Shown: positions 1-5,560 of the stretch, in pieces | Numbering within the stretch: the stretch's first letter is position 1 | How the letters are laid out: each line of letters begins with the position of its first letter | Assembly (NCBI GenBank): GCA_034667645.1 | Contig: JAXDQV010000199.1 | Location: 1-21,652 of the forward strand | Source: JAJPJG01 sp034667645 | GTDB lineage: Bacteria > Verrucomicrobiota > Verrucomicrobiia > Chthoniobacterales > Chthoniobacteraceae | Length of the DNA stretch: 21,652 nucleotides | Reading direction: 5' to 3' | Translations under genes and position numbers: made by a program | The notes under the pieces: generated by a model | Told to the model about the DNA's origin: nothing | Seen by the model: the letters and a program-made list of their open reading frames with translations, nothing else | The model's database searches: none

Positions 1-1065
1 GTTGAGGCGCGCGTTGCGGGAGAGGAACAACTAACCGAAATACCTGACGTTCAAGAACGGATTAAGAATCTACAAGCTGAGCGTGAAGCACTCCTTTCTA
101 GGAATCGCTACTACCTCAAAGCCATGAACTGCCCGCATCACCACAAGCTCTTCGGAGCGGTGCCGCGGAGTTATCGCGACTTACCTTTGCGTCTCGCCGA
201 ATACGGCACCTGCTACCGCTACGAGCAGAGCGGCGAACTCTTCGGCCTGATGCGCGTGCGCGCCATGCAGATGAATGACGCGCATATCTACTGCACCGAG
301 GAACAGTTCGCCGCCGAGTTTGAGGCGGTGAATCAGATGTATCTCAAATACTTCAAGATCTTCGGTATTGATCGCTACCAGTTCCGCTTCAGCACCCACG
401 ACCCGAAGGAACTCGGCAAGAAATTTGTCGATCAAAGCGAACTCTGGCTCAAGACCGAGAAGATGGTCCGCGACGTCCTTATCTCCTCCGGGGCTCCTTA
501 CGTTGAAGTCCCGAACGAAGGCGCCTTCTACGGTCCCAAGATCGACATCCAGATCTGGAGCGTCATCGGGAAGGAATTCACGCTCGCGACTAATCAAGTG
601 GACTTCGCCGTGCCAGCCCGCTTCGGTTTGACCTACAAGGACAAGGACAACACGAGCAAAACCCCGCTTTGCATTCACCGCGCCCCGCTCGGCACGCACG
701 AGCGTTTCATCGGTTTCCTCATCGAACACTACGCCGGCAACTTCCCGCTTTGGCTCGCTCCCGAACAAGTCCGCATCCTCCCCATCGGCGACGAAGAACC
801 GCTCGTAACCTACGCCAAAGCCATCCAGGCCGAACTCCGCGCCGAAGGCGTCCGCGCCACCCTCGACACCGGCAGCGATCCCATCAAAGCCAAGATCGCC
901 AGCGCCGAGCAGATGAAAGTCCACACCATGCTGGTCATCGGCCACCGCGACCTCGAAGCCGGCGCGGTTAGCGTCCGCATCCACGGCAAAGGCAACCTCG
1001 GCGCCAAGCCTCGCGTCGACTTCATCGCCGACACCCTTGCCGCGATCAAGGAGCGCCGCCCTTAA
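1..1065 (+). CDS. thrS: Threonyl-tRNA synthetase, 3' part (5' end outside window)
   Basis: Charges tRNA-Thr with threonine in the cytoplasm. The frame is open from base 1 to TAA at 1063-1065, so the ATG at 124 is internal and the start lies upstream of the window. Class II core motifs are visible: MNCPHHH, the RYEQSGELFGLMRVR motif-2 region, MNDAHIYC and CIHRAPLGTHERF. These supply the Cys/His/His set that binds catalytic zinc in ThrRS. The C-terminal anticodon-binding domain runs from about WLAPEQVRILPIG to the end. The N-terminal TGS and editing domains are not covered. About 41 charged residues before MNCP do not match the usual HYxxxMF linker and look like an insertion. The next + strand gene is infC, the usual partner of thrS, but two opposite-strand genes lie between them. 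Identification is secure. Confidence 0.97.
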   Translation, partial: VEARVAGEEQLTEIPDVQERIKNLQAEREALLSRNRYYLKAMNCPHHHKLFGAVPRSYRDLPLRLAEYGTCYRYEQSGELFGLMRVRAMQMNDAHIYCTEEQFAAEFEAVNQMYLKYFKIFGIDRYQFRFSTHDPKELGKKFVDQSELWLKTEKMVRDVLISSGAPYVEVPNEGAFYGPKIDIQIWSVIGKEFTLATNQVDFAVPARFGLTYKDKDNTSKTPLCIHRAPLGTHERFIGFLIEHYAGNFPLWLAPEQVRILPIGDEEPLVTYAKAIQAELRAEGVRATLDTGSDPIKAKIASAEQMKVHTMLVIGHRDLEAGAVSVRIHGKGNLGAKPRVDFIADTLAAIKERRP

Positions 1066-1100
1066 TCCGACGCGAGTCGTGCCCGCTCAAGCGGCCTGCA

Positions 1101-1373
1101 CTAAAGAGCGCCGTCGCTGTCGTTGATCGAAAACATCTGCTCGACCGCGTCCGCAGCGTCGCGTTCGTCGTCCCCGGTCGCTTCGATCAACAGCGATGTG
1201 CCCATGGTGGCGCACAGGGCAATCACGCTGAGGATGCTCCGCAGATCGGCGGTGTTCTCGCCGCACTTGAGCAGAATGCGGGAGCGAAATTTTTGCCCAA
1301 GCTGCACCAGCCGCGCAGCCCGACGCAGGTGCAATCCATCGCGCCACTGAACAATGACCCTGGAGCTTTTCAT
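1101..1373 (-). CDS. HPr-family phosphocarrier protein
   Basis: A 90-residue protein of the PTS phosphocarrier HPr family, which accepts phosphate from enzyme I on a histidine and passes it to EIIA proteins or acts as a regulator. Numbering from the ATG puts the histidine of GLHLRRAA exactly at residue 15 and the serine of DLRSILSV at residue 46. These are the two phosphorylation sites known in HPr. Arg17 is kept, but the usual Pro18 is Arg. The length is normal for HPr. It lies 50 bp downstream of the oxygenase-like gene on the same strand and probably shares its transcript. GGAGGG abuts the ATG, which is unusually close. No enzyme I, EII or HPr kinase gene is in the window, so transport versus regulation cannot be decided. 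Confidence 0.85.
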   Translation of the reverse strand: MKSSRVIVQWRDGLHLRRAARLVQLGQKFRSRILLKCGENTADLRSILSVIALCATMGTSLLIEATGDDERDAADAVEQMFSINDSDGAL

Positions 1374-1423
1374 CCCTCCATAGACGCCAGCAGCCGGATT
1401 CCGTTCAGATCGTCATGGAGATG

Positions 1424-2203
1424 TCACATCATTCGCGTGGCGGGAAGCCGCGCGCGAACGTCCTGGGCAACGCGTTTCAGGCGGTTGACCATTTCGCCGA
1501 ACGGTCCTTGATCGATGTAATAAATCACCATGAGGCTATTGCGTTCGCCATCCGCCGACGTCATCTGTTCCACGCTGTGCCAGCTTTCTGCGGTGACGGG
1601 AAATGCGTAGCCCGTGTTCGGCGCGAACTCGAGGCGTTTGACCTGGGTGAAATTTCCAATTGCGTCGCGGGTGTGAAACGCCGTGCCGATATGCGTCTGC
1701 GTGGTAGCAGCCGGCAGGTAATATTGCGTCGTCACCGCTTTGCGAAAGGAGTCGCAGTGGATGGAAATTTTATAGCCTCCAAGATCGCGCAGAAGCATCG
1801 CGGCGGGATGAAAGGCGATTGCGCGGGCCGACCGACCGAAGCGATTTTCAAGCACCGGCGCAAAGCGGTTTTTGAAGGCATTCGTGAGCAAGGGCGAAGT
1901 GAGCGCCGCTCCGATTTGCGTCCAAAATGCGCGCTGCTCCGCCGGCAGTCTCCGAAGCTGCGCCGGCCGCAGTTCCAGTTTCCGCCGCGCGCTGCGACCA
2001 TTCGGCAATCGCGCGTCGTCGTGCTGGAGCTCGCCATAAAAGCGGGTTTCCGGCAGGCAGCTGAGGATCCTTTCATACACCTCCGGCGGAAAGGCCGTGC
2101 GCAGGTGCAAATGCGCAAACGGCGTTTCGCTCAGCTCGGTTTGCTCGATCGTCTGAATGACCTGGGCTGCCAGCCCGCTCGTGGAAAACACAGCCTGATC
2201 CAA
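1424..2203 (-). CDS. 2OG-Fe(II) oxygenase-like protein
   Basis: A 259-residue protein with the layout of the 2-oxoglutarate/Fe(II) dioxygenase superfamily. A candidate HxD motif is at His149-Cys-Asp151 (YKISIHCD), the distal histidine is His209 in ESWHSVEQM, and Arg221 (GERNSLMVIYY) could bind the 2OG carboxylate. QYYLP and the strand GYAFPVTAESWH fit the jelly-roll core. The N-terminal 130 residues are helical and unassigned. The substrate is unknown; protein, lipid or small-molecule hydroxylation are all possible. The start is uncertain: an in-frame TGA lies five codons upstream, and the first candidates are TTG at 2203 (GGGAG only one base before it) and GTG four codons later. It is followed by the HPr-like gene. 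Family confidence is moderate to high; function is not known. Confidence 0.75.
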   Translation of the reverse strand: MDQAVFSTSGLAAQVIQTIEQTELSETPFAHLHLRTAFPPEVYERILSCLPETRFYGELQHDDARLPNGRSARRKLELRPAQLRRLPAEQRAFWTQIGAALTSPLLTNAFKNRFAPVLENRFGRSARAIAFHPAAMLLRDLGGYKISIHCDSFRKAVTTQYYLPAATTQTHIGTAFHTRDAIGNFTQVKRLEFAPNTGYAFPVTAESWHSVEQMTSADGERNSLMVIYYIDQGPFGEMVNRLKRVAQDVRARLPATRMM

Positions 2204-2452
2204 TCTCCCGCGCCATCATGAGGCAAGTCTTGCCGGGCGTGGCAAAATTCCCTTTGCGCAAAAGAGCGTGTCGGTTACATGTGTGCGCGGTCGCCATTGC
2301 GCGGCCACGTTTTGCCGCGTGCGGCAGGGCGTGAAGAGCTTGCCGGGTTTGCCCGGCACCCTTTTTGAATGAAACCAATCCTCAACAACCCGGAATCGTA
2401 GCAACAGACGCTGCGTCGCCTTTCGTGACGCGGCTCCAAGGAGTCCACGCTT
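2204..2452 (+). promoter_or_regulatory. Intergenic region and infC leader
   Basis: 249 bp between the divergent oxygenase and infC genes; promoters for both must lie here, though none is convincing. On the + strand it holds three hairpins in a row. The first is CGCGGC/GCCGCG (2300-2305/2314-2319), the second is the terminator-like stem at 2341-2358, and the third is a stem at 2411-2417/2427-2433 just upstream of the infC ribosome binding site. CGGCA at 2322-2326 can pair with TGCCG at 2341-2345, which would open the terminator stem. This suggests attenuation of infC as known in Firmicutes L20 leaders, but sequence kinship to those leaders is not claimed. Confidence 0.45.
2341..2366 (+). terminator. 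Terminator-like hairpin in infC leader
   Basis: Stem TGCCGGG (2341-2347), loop TTTG, CCCGGCA (2352-2358), then ACC-C and five T (2362-2366). It is directed toward infC. No + strand gene ends nearby (thrS ends at 1065), so an attenuator role for infC is more natural than an end-of-operon role. Confidence 0.55.
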
Positions 2453-2455
2453 ATT
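2438..2455 (+). promoter_or_regulatory. infC ribosome binding site and AUU start
   Basis: AAGGAG at 2438-2443 lies nine bases before ATT at 2453-2455. In frame, TGA at 2426-2428 is the last stop, and no ATG, GTG, TTG or CTG occurs between it and GTG 2501. The strong Shine-Dalgarno, its spacing and the conserved IF3 N-terminus encoded after ATT decide the start. Confidence 0.85.
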
Positions 2456-3037
2456 CAACAGCAGCAAATTCGTGTCAACGGTCGCATTCGCGCGCGCGAG
2501 GTGCGCGTCATCATGGCGGCGACCAACGAGCAACTCGGTGTGATGAAATTGCCCGACGCATTGCGCCGCGCACAGAGCATCGGCCTCGACCTCGTCGAAG
2601 TGGCCCCCAACGCCAACCCGCCGGTTTGTCGCATCGTCGATTTCGGCAAATACCGCTACGCGCTGGCGAAGCAGGAGAAGGACAACAAGAACTCCGGCAC
2701 CAAGCTCAAGGAAATCAAGTTTCGCGTGAACATCGACGAGCACGATTATCACACCAAGCTGCGGCACGCGGAAGAGTTCCTGGACAAGGGCTGCAAACTG
2801 AAAATCCATCTGCAATTCCGCGGACGCGAAATGGCGCACCAGGATCTCGGCATGGCGTTGATGCAACGCGTGAAGGGCGACCTGCTCACGATGGCGCAGG
2901 TGGAAATGGAGCCCAAGCTGATGGGCAAAAGTCTCAGCATGACGATGTCTCCTCTCCCGGCCGCAAAGCGCAAGCGCAAGTTCGAGCCGCCGACCGAGGA
3001 CTTCGTGGAAGAAGAAGAGACGGACGAGACCGAGTAG
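2453..3037 (+). CDS. infC: Translation initiation factor IF-3 (AUU start)
   Basis: IF3 binds the 30S subunit, blocks premature 50S joining and checks the initiator tRNA-start codon match. The reading frame gives 194 residues from ATT at 2453. The N-terminal domain includes IRVNGRIRAREVRVI and the later RRAQSIGLDLVEVAPNANPP signature. The C-terminal domain includes KEIKFRVNIDEHDYHTK and KIHLQFRGREM. Starting at GTG 2501 would delete the conserved IRAREVRVI segment, so ATT is preferred. Use of AUU by infC is known from E. coli and lets IF3 repress its own translation. The C-terminus carries an extra basic patch (KRKRK) and an acidic tail rich in Glu. The usual followers rpmI and rplT are missing; a HAD gene follows after 48 bp. 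Confidence 0.95.
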   Translation: MQQQQIRVNGRIRAREVRVIMAATNEQLGVMKLPDALRRAQSIGLDLVEVAPNANPPVCRIVDFGKYRYALAKQEKDNKNSGTKLKEIKFRVNIDEHDYHTKLRHAEEFLDKGCKLKIHLQFRGREMAHQDLGMALMQRVKGDLLTMAQVEMEPKLMGKSLSMTMSPLPAAKRKRKFEPPTEDFVEEEETDETE

Positions 3038-3085
3038 CGCGCGTCGTTTTCGAGCTGAAAACATCTCCGGCGAAAATTCGCGACG

Positions 3086-3781
3086 GTGCAACGGATAGTA
3101 AAAACAAAGCTGGTCCTGTTCGATATTGACGGGACGTTGCTTCATTCCGGCGGCGCGGGCGAAAAAGCGTTACGCCTCGCCTTGCAGGATCGCTTCGGGC
3201 GCGAGGACGATCTCGCGGCGGTCGAGATCGCAGGAAAAACCGACTCCTCTATCGCACGCCAGATTTTCACCCTGCACCACATTGAGCCCACGGTGGAAAA
3301 CCTCGCCGCGTTTTTTGATGGCTACCTGCAGCATCTCGAGCGGTTGCTCCCGCTGACCGATGGCTGGTTGTTGCCTGGGATTTTAAATTTACTCGAAGCT
3401 CTCCAGTCCCGGCCGCAGGTCGCGTTGGGCCTGCTCACCGGCAATCTTTCTCGCGGCGCGGAGTTGAAGCTGACGCATTACGGGGTGTGGAAATTTTTCG
3501 AGTTTGGCGCATTTGCCGACGACTCCCATGATCGTAACGCGCTCGGGCCGTTCGCGCGGACACGAGCACGGGAAAAACACGGCGTGGAATTCGCGAGCGA
3601 TGACATTTTTGTGCTCGGCGATACGCCGCACGACATTGATTGCGGCCGAGCCTTCGACGCGAAAACGGTGGCGATTGCGACAGGGAAATTCTCGCGCGAG
3701 CAACTCGCAGCTCATGGCGCCGATTTTGTTTTCGACGACCTTTCTGATGTGCCGGGGGTGCTCGCGACCCTCGGACTTTGA
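3086..3781 (+). CDS. HAD-superfamily phosphatase, phosphoglycolate phosphatase-like
   Basis: A 231-residue haloacid-dehalogenase-type hydrolase. Motif I is LFDIDGTLLH, with the nucleophile and acid Asp at residues 13 and 15; motif II is GLLTGN; the C-terminal acidic motif is LGDTPHDIDCGRAF. A helical cap of the phosphoglycolate phosphatase type lies between motifs I and II. The likely reaction is hydrolysis of a small phosphate ester; the substrate cannot be read from sequence. The start is GTG at 3086, giving a short lead before motif I. It follows infC by 48 bp on the same strand and may be cotranscribed. It converges on the VOC-fold gene, 11 bp away, with no clear terminator between them. 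Confidence 0.88.
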   Translation: MQRIVKTKLVLFDIDGTLLHSGGAGEKALRLALQDRFGREDDLAAVEIAGKTDSSIARQIFTLHHIEPTVENLAAFFDGYLQHLERLLPLTDGWLLPGILNLLEALQSRPQVALGLLTGNLSRGAELKLTHYGVWKFFEFGAFADDSHDRNALGPFARTRAREKHGVEFASDDIFVLGDTPHDIDCGRAFDAKTVAIATGKFSREQLAAHGADFVFDDLSDVPGVLATLGL

Positions 3782-3792
3782 TCCCGAGAAAC

Positions 3793-4200
3793 CTAAGCGA
3801 CGACGGTTTTCGCCTCGGACAGCTTGATCACGCGGCCCTCGGGATCCCGGAAGTTCGTGTAAGGGCCGACGTTCGTCACAATGATCCCGCGATTGCGCAG
3901 TTCCCGCAGCACCGGCTCGCGATTTTTCAACGAGAGATAAAGATGAAAATAGCTCACCATTTCTCCGAGTTCGGAGGAGCGAAGGCAAAGCGGAAGGCCG
4001 CCCATTTCCATTTCGCAGTAACGATCGGGTCTCTCGCTGATCACCTTGGCATTGAGAATCTCCACGTAGAAGTCGCGAATATCCCGCCACTGGTTTGTAA
4101 AAATGGTCAACGAATAGCAGGTCGCGCCTTCGTCCGGTGCGCTGGGCACCGCGACGGTAACGTCCGACGTGGCATGGATGGGAAAGCCAGATGCTATCAT
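3793..4200 (-). CDS. VOC-fold (glyoxalase/bleomycin-resistance-like) protein
   Basis: A 135-residue protein with the pattern of the vicinal-oxygen-chelate superfamily. TIFTNQWRDIRDFYVEILNAKVISERPDRYCEM is the first beta-alpha-beta half, and the ending GPYTNFRDPEGRVIKLSE is the typical second-half strand with the NxRDPxG motif. Such proteins act as glyoxalases, dioxygenases, isomerases or resistance binding proteins. The first metal ligand usually seen near the N-terminal strand is not obvious, so enzymatic activity is uncertain. About 25 residues precede the domain. The start is ATG at 4198-4200. It is transcribed alone toward the HAD gene. Confidence 0.72.
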   Translation of the reverse strand: MIASGFPIHATSDVTVAVPSAPDEGATCYSLTIFTNQWRDIRDFYVEILNAKVISERPDRYCEMEMGGLPLCLRSSELGEMVSYFHLYLSLKNREPVLRELRNRGIIVTNVGPYTNFRDPEGRVIKLSEAKTVVA

Positions 4201-4415
4201 GATGTATGAAGGTTTAGCAGGATGCGTGCGCAGTTATGGATTTTACAATCAATCGCCCAAGACTTTTGCCTTTCGACCTGTTTTTTTGCGGCCAGTTTCC
4301 TCGATGGAATATGTGTTTTTTCACAGGTAAATTGCGTTTTTCCCGCCTCCCGTGGTATCGATGAGCACTGACTTGCCGATTTTTTCGAGGCACCGATCTA
4401 ACAATCCCAAAATCA

Positions 4416-4982
4416 ATGAAGCTTTCACTCAACCGCAAACCCCCATCCAAGAACATTTCCCGCCGCATCGTTACGCTGCTCGGGCTGGCGCTCGTTCCCG
4501 GAATTTTCAGCGGATGCCAGCTCTTCCAGCGGTCAGAAGCTTGGGACACGATCATGCATTCCCAAATTCCCGGCCGCGGGGATCAAGCAGGAAACCGGAC
4601 CTACGCCGGCGAACTGCGCCATCTTTTAAACGAGAAGCGGATCGAGAACAAACTGGTGACTTTTCGCTACAGCGTCGGCACCCGCTCCGGGCCAATCGTC
4701 GTGCAACGCTCCGCCGTGATTTACCGCGATCCGACGACGCCAACTTACCCGTGGTGGCTCATGGACAACTTCCGCTCTGCTCCCACGTGGCTGCCGAACG
4801 AGCCGCTCGAGAATCAGGTGGCCTTCGCGGAGAGACTGCGGTTTGTCGAAATCGTTTCGACTGCGAAAGCCCGGCCGGCGGAACTGGAGCGTAAATTTCG
4901 CCGTCTCCATGGCACTTCCTTCGATCCAGAAAGTGCGCTCGACCGACGGAAAATGGCGGCGCTCGAAAACGGCGAAGACTAG
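4416..4982 (+). CDS. Predicted lipoprotein of unknown function
   Basis: A 188-residue protein. The N-terminus is basic (NRKPPSKNISRR) followed by a hydrophobic stretch and PGIFSGC with Cys34, a plausible lipobox for signal peptidase II, so attachment to a membrane on the periplasmic side is likely. The mature part has no domain I recognise; a Trp/Pro-rich stretch (TTPTYPWWLMDNFRS) and a charged C-terminus are the visible traits. No strong ribosome binding site precedes the ATG. The stop overlaps the stop of the convergent PepSY-like gene in the shared tetranucleotide CTAG. Confidence 0.65.
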   Translation: MKLSLNRKPPSKNISRRIVTLLGLALVPGIFSGCQLFQRSEAWDTIMHSQIPGRGDQAGNRTYAGELRHLLNEKRIENKLVTFRYSVGTRSGPIVVQRSAVIYRDPTTPTYPWWLMDNFRSAPTWLPNEPLENQVAFAERLRFVEIVSTAKARPAELERKFRRLHGTSFDPESALDRRKMAALENGED

Positions 4983-5434
4983 CCGCCTTTGATCAAACGA
5001 CCCTTTGGATCGATCTCTACGGTAACCGCTTTGCCCGCGTGCGTAATCGACACTTCGAAGAAGCTTTTCCCCGCTCTGTCGATTTTCTTGATGTGTGAGA
5101 TCGTTCCGCCGGGAAATTTCTCTGCCACGGTCCGTTGAATTTCCGCCGGCGCCGCCTGCACCGACAGGCGGTGCTCGAGTTGCACGATCTTTCCTGTCGG
5201 TGCGATGACGAGAGCGAGTTTTTCACCCTTCCGCGTGAACTCCACCTCATAAGCGCGCTGGCCATCCTCGAAAGTGTCCTCTACCTCTTCGATGCGAGCG
5301 TCGCCGACTTGTTCCCGAGCGGTTTTTTGCACGGCGGCGGGAAGATCCTTCAGTGCCGGCTCGTCCGCGGCGGGACATGGCGTGACGAGCATTGCGAGAC
5401 TGGCGAGAATCGGTAGGCGCGAAAGAATACTCAT
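4979..5434 (-). CDS. Secreted PepSY-like protein with two repeats
   Basis: A 151-residue protein with a signal peptide (hydrophobic residues about 7-18, cleavage near PCPAADEP). The mature part contains two similar halves of about 60 residues. Each begins with a helix (DLPAAVQKTAREQ and APAEIQRTVAEKF), continues with a strand ending in YEVEFTRKGEK or FEVSITHAGKA, and ends in a strand such as LVIAPTGKIVQLE or VEIDPKGRLI. This is the pattern of the PepSY-like fold seen in periplasmic proteins. Its role is probably binding or inhibition rather than catalysis, but the partner is unknown. It is divergent from treY across 126 bp and converges on the lipoprotein gene with a 4-bp stop overlap. Confidence 0.72.
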   Translation of the reverse strand: MSILSRLPILASLAMLVTPCPAADEPALKDLPAAVQKTAREQVGDARIEEVEDTFEDGQRAYEVEFTRKGEKLALVIAPTGKIVQLEHRLSVQAAPAEIQRTVAEKFPGGTISHIKKIDRAGKSFFEVSITHAGKAVTVEIDPKGRLIKGG

Positions 5435-5496
5435 TGGCAGCAGAACTACTCTTACGCCACCGCCGTATCAATGGAGAAGCGCGCGCGGAAACGGGC

Positions 5497-5519
5497 ATCG
5501 TTGGCCGATTGCCAACGAT
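5497..5519. promoter_or_regulatory. Perfect inverted repeat upstream of treY
   Basis: ATCGTTGGC (5497-5505), CGATT, GCCAACGAT (5511-5519) form a perfect 9-bp inverted repeat 41 bases before the treY start, inside the divergent intergenic region. It could be an operator for treY and/or the PepSY-like gene, or an RNA hairpin in the treY leader. No T-run follows, which argues against a terminator. Confidence 0.45.
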
Positions 5520-5560
5520 ACGGCTTTCGCCACGCCGGTATCCGATTTTGACGCGAACTG

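Noticed and set aside
181..984. Open frame of 267 codons on the - strand inside thrS
   Set aside because: It is a mirror of a highly conserved synthetase gene; composition alone keeps it open.
1415..2221. Open frame of 268 codons on the + strand
   Set aside because: It is antisense to the oxygenase-like gene, which has a coherent HxD...H...R motif set; the mirror frame has none.
2216..3145. Open frame of 309 codons on the - strand
   Set aside because: It is antisense to infC, rich in Leu/His/Arg, and has no recognisable motif.
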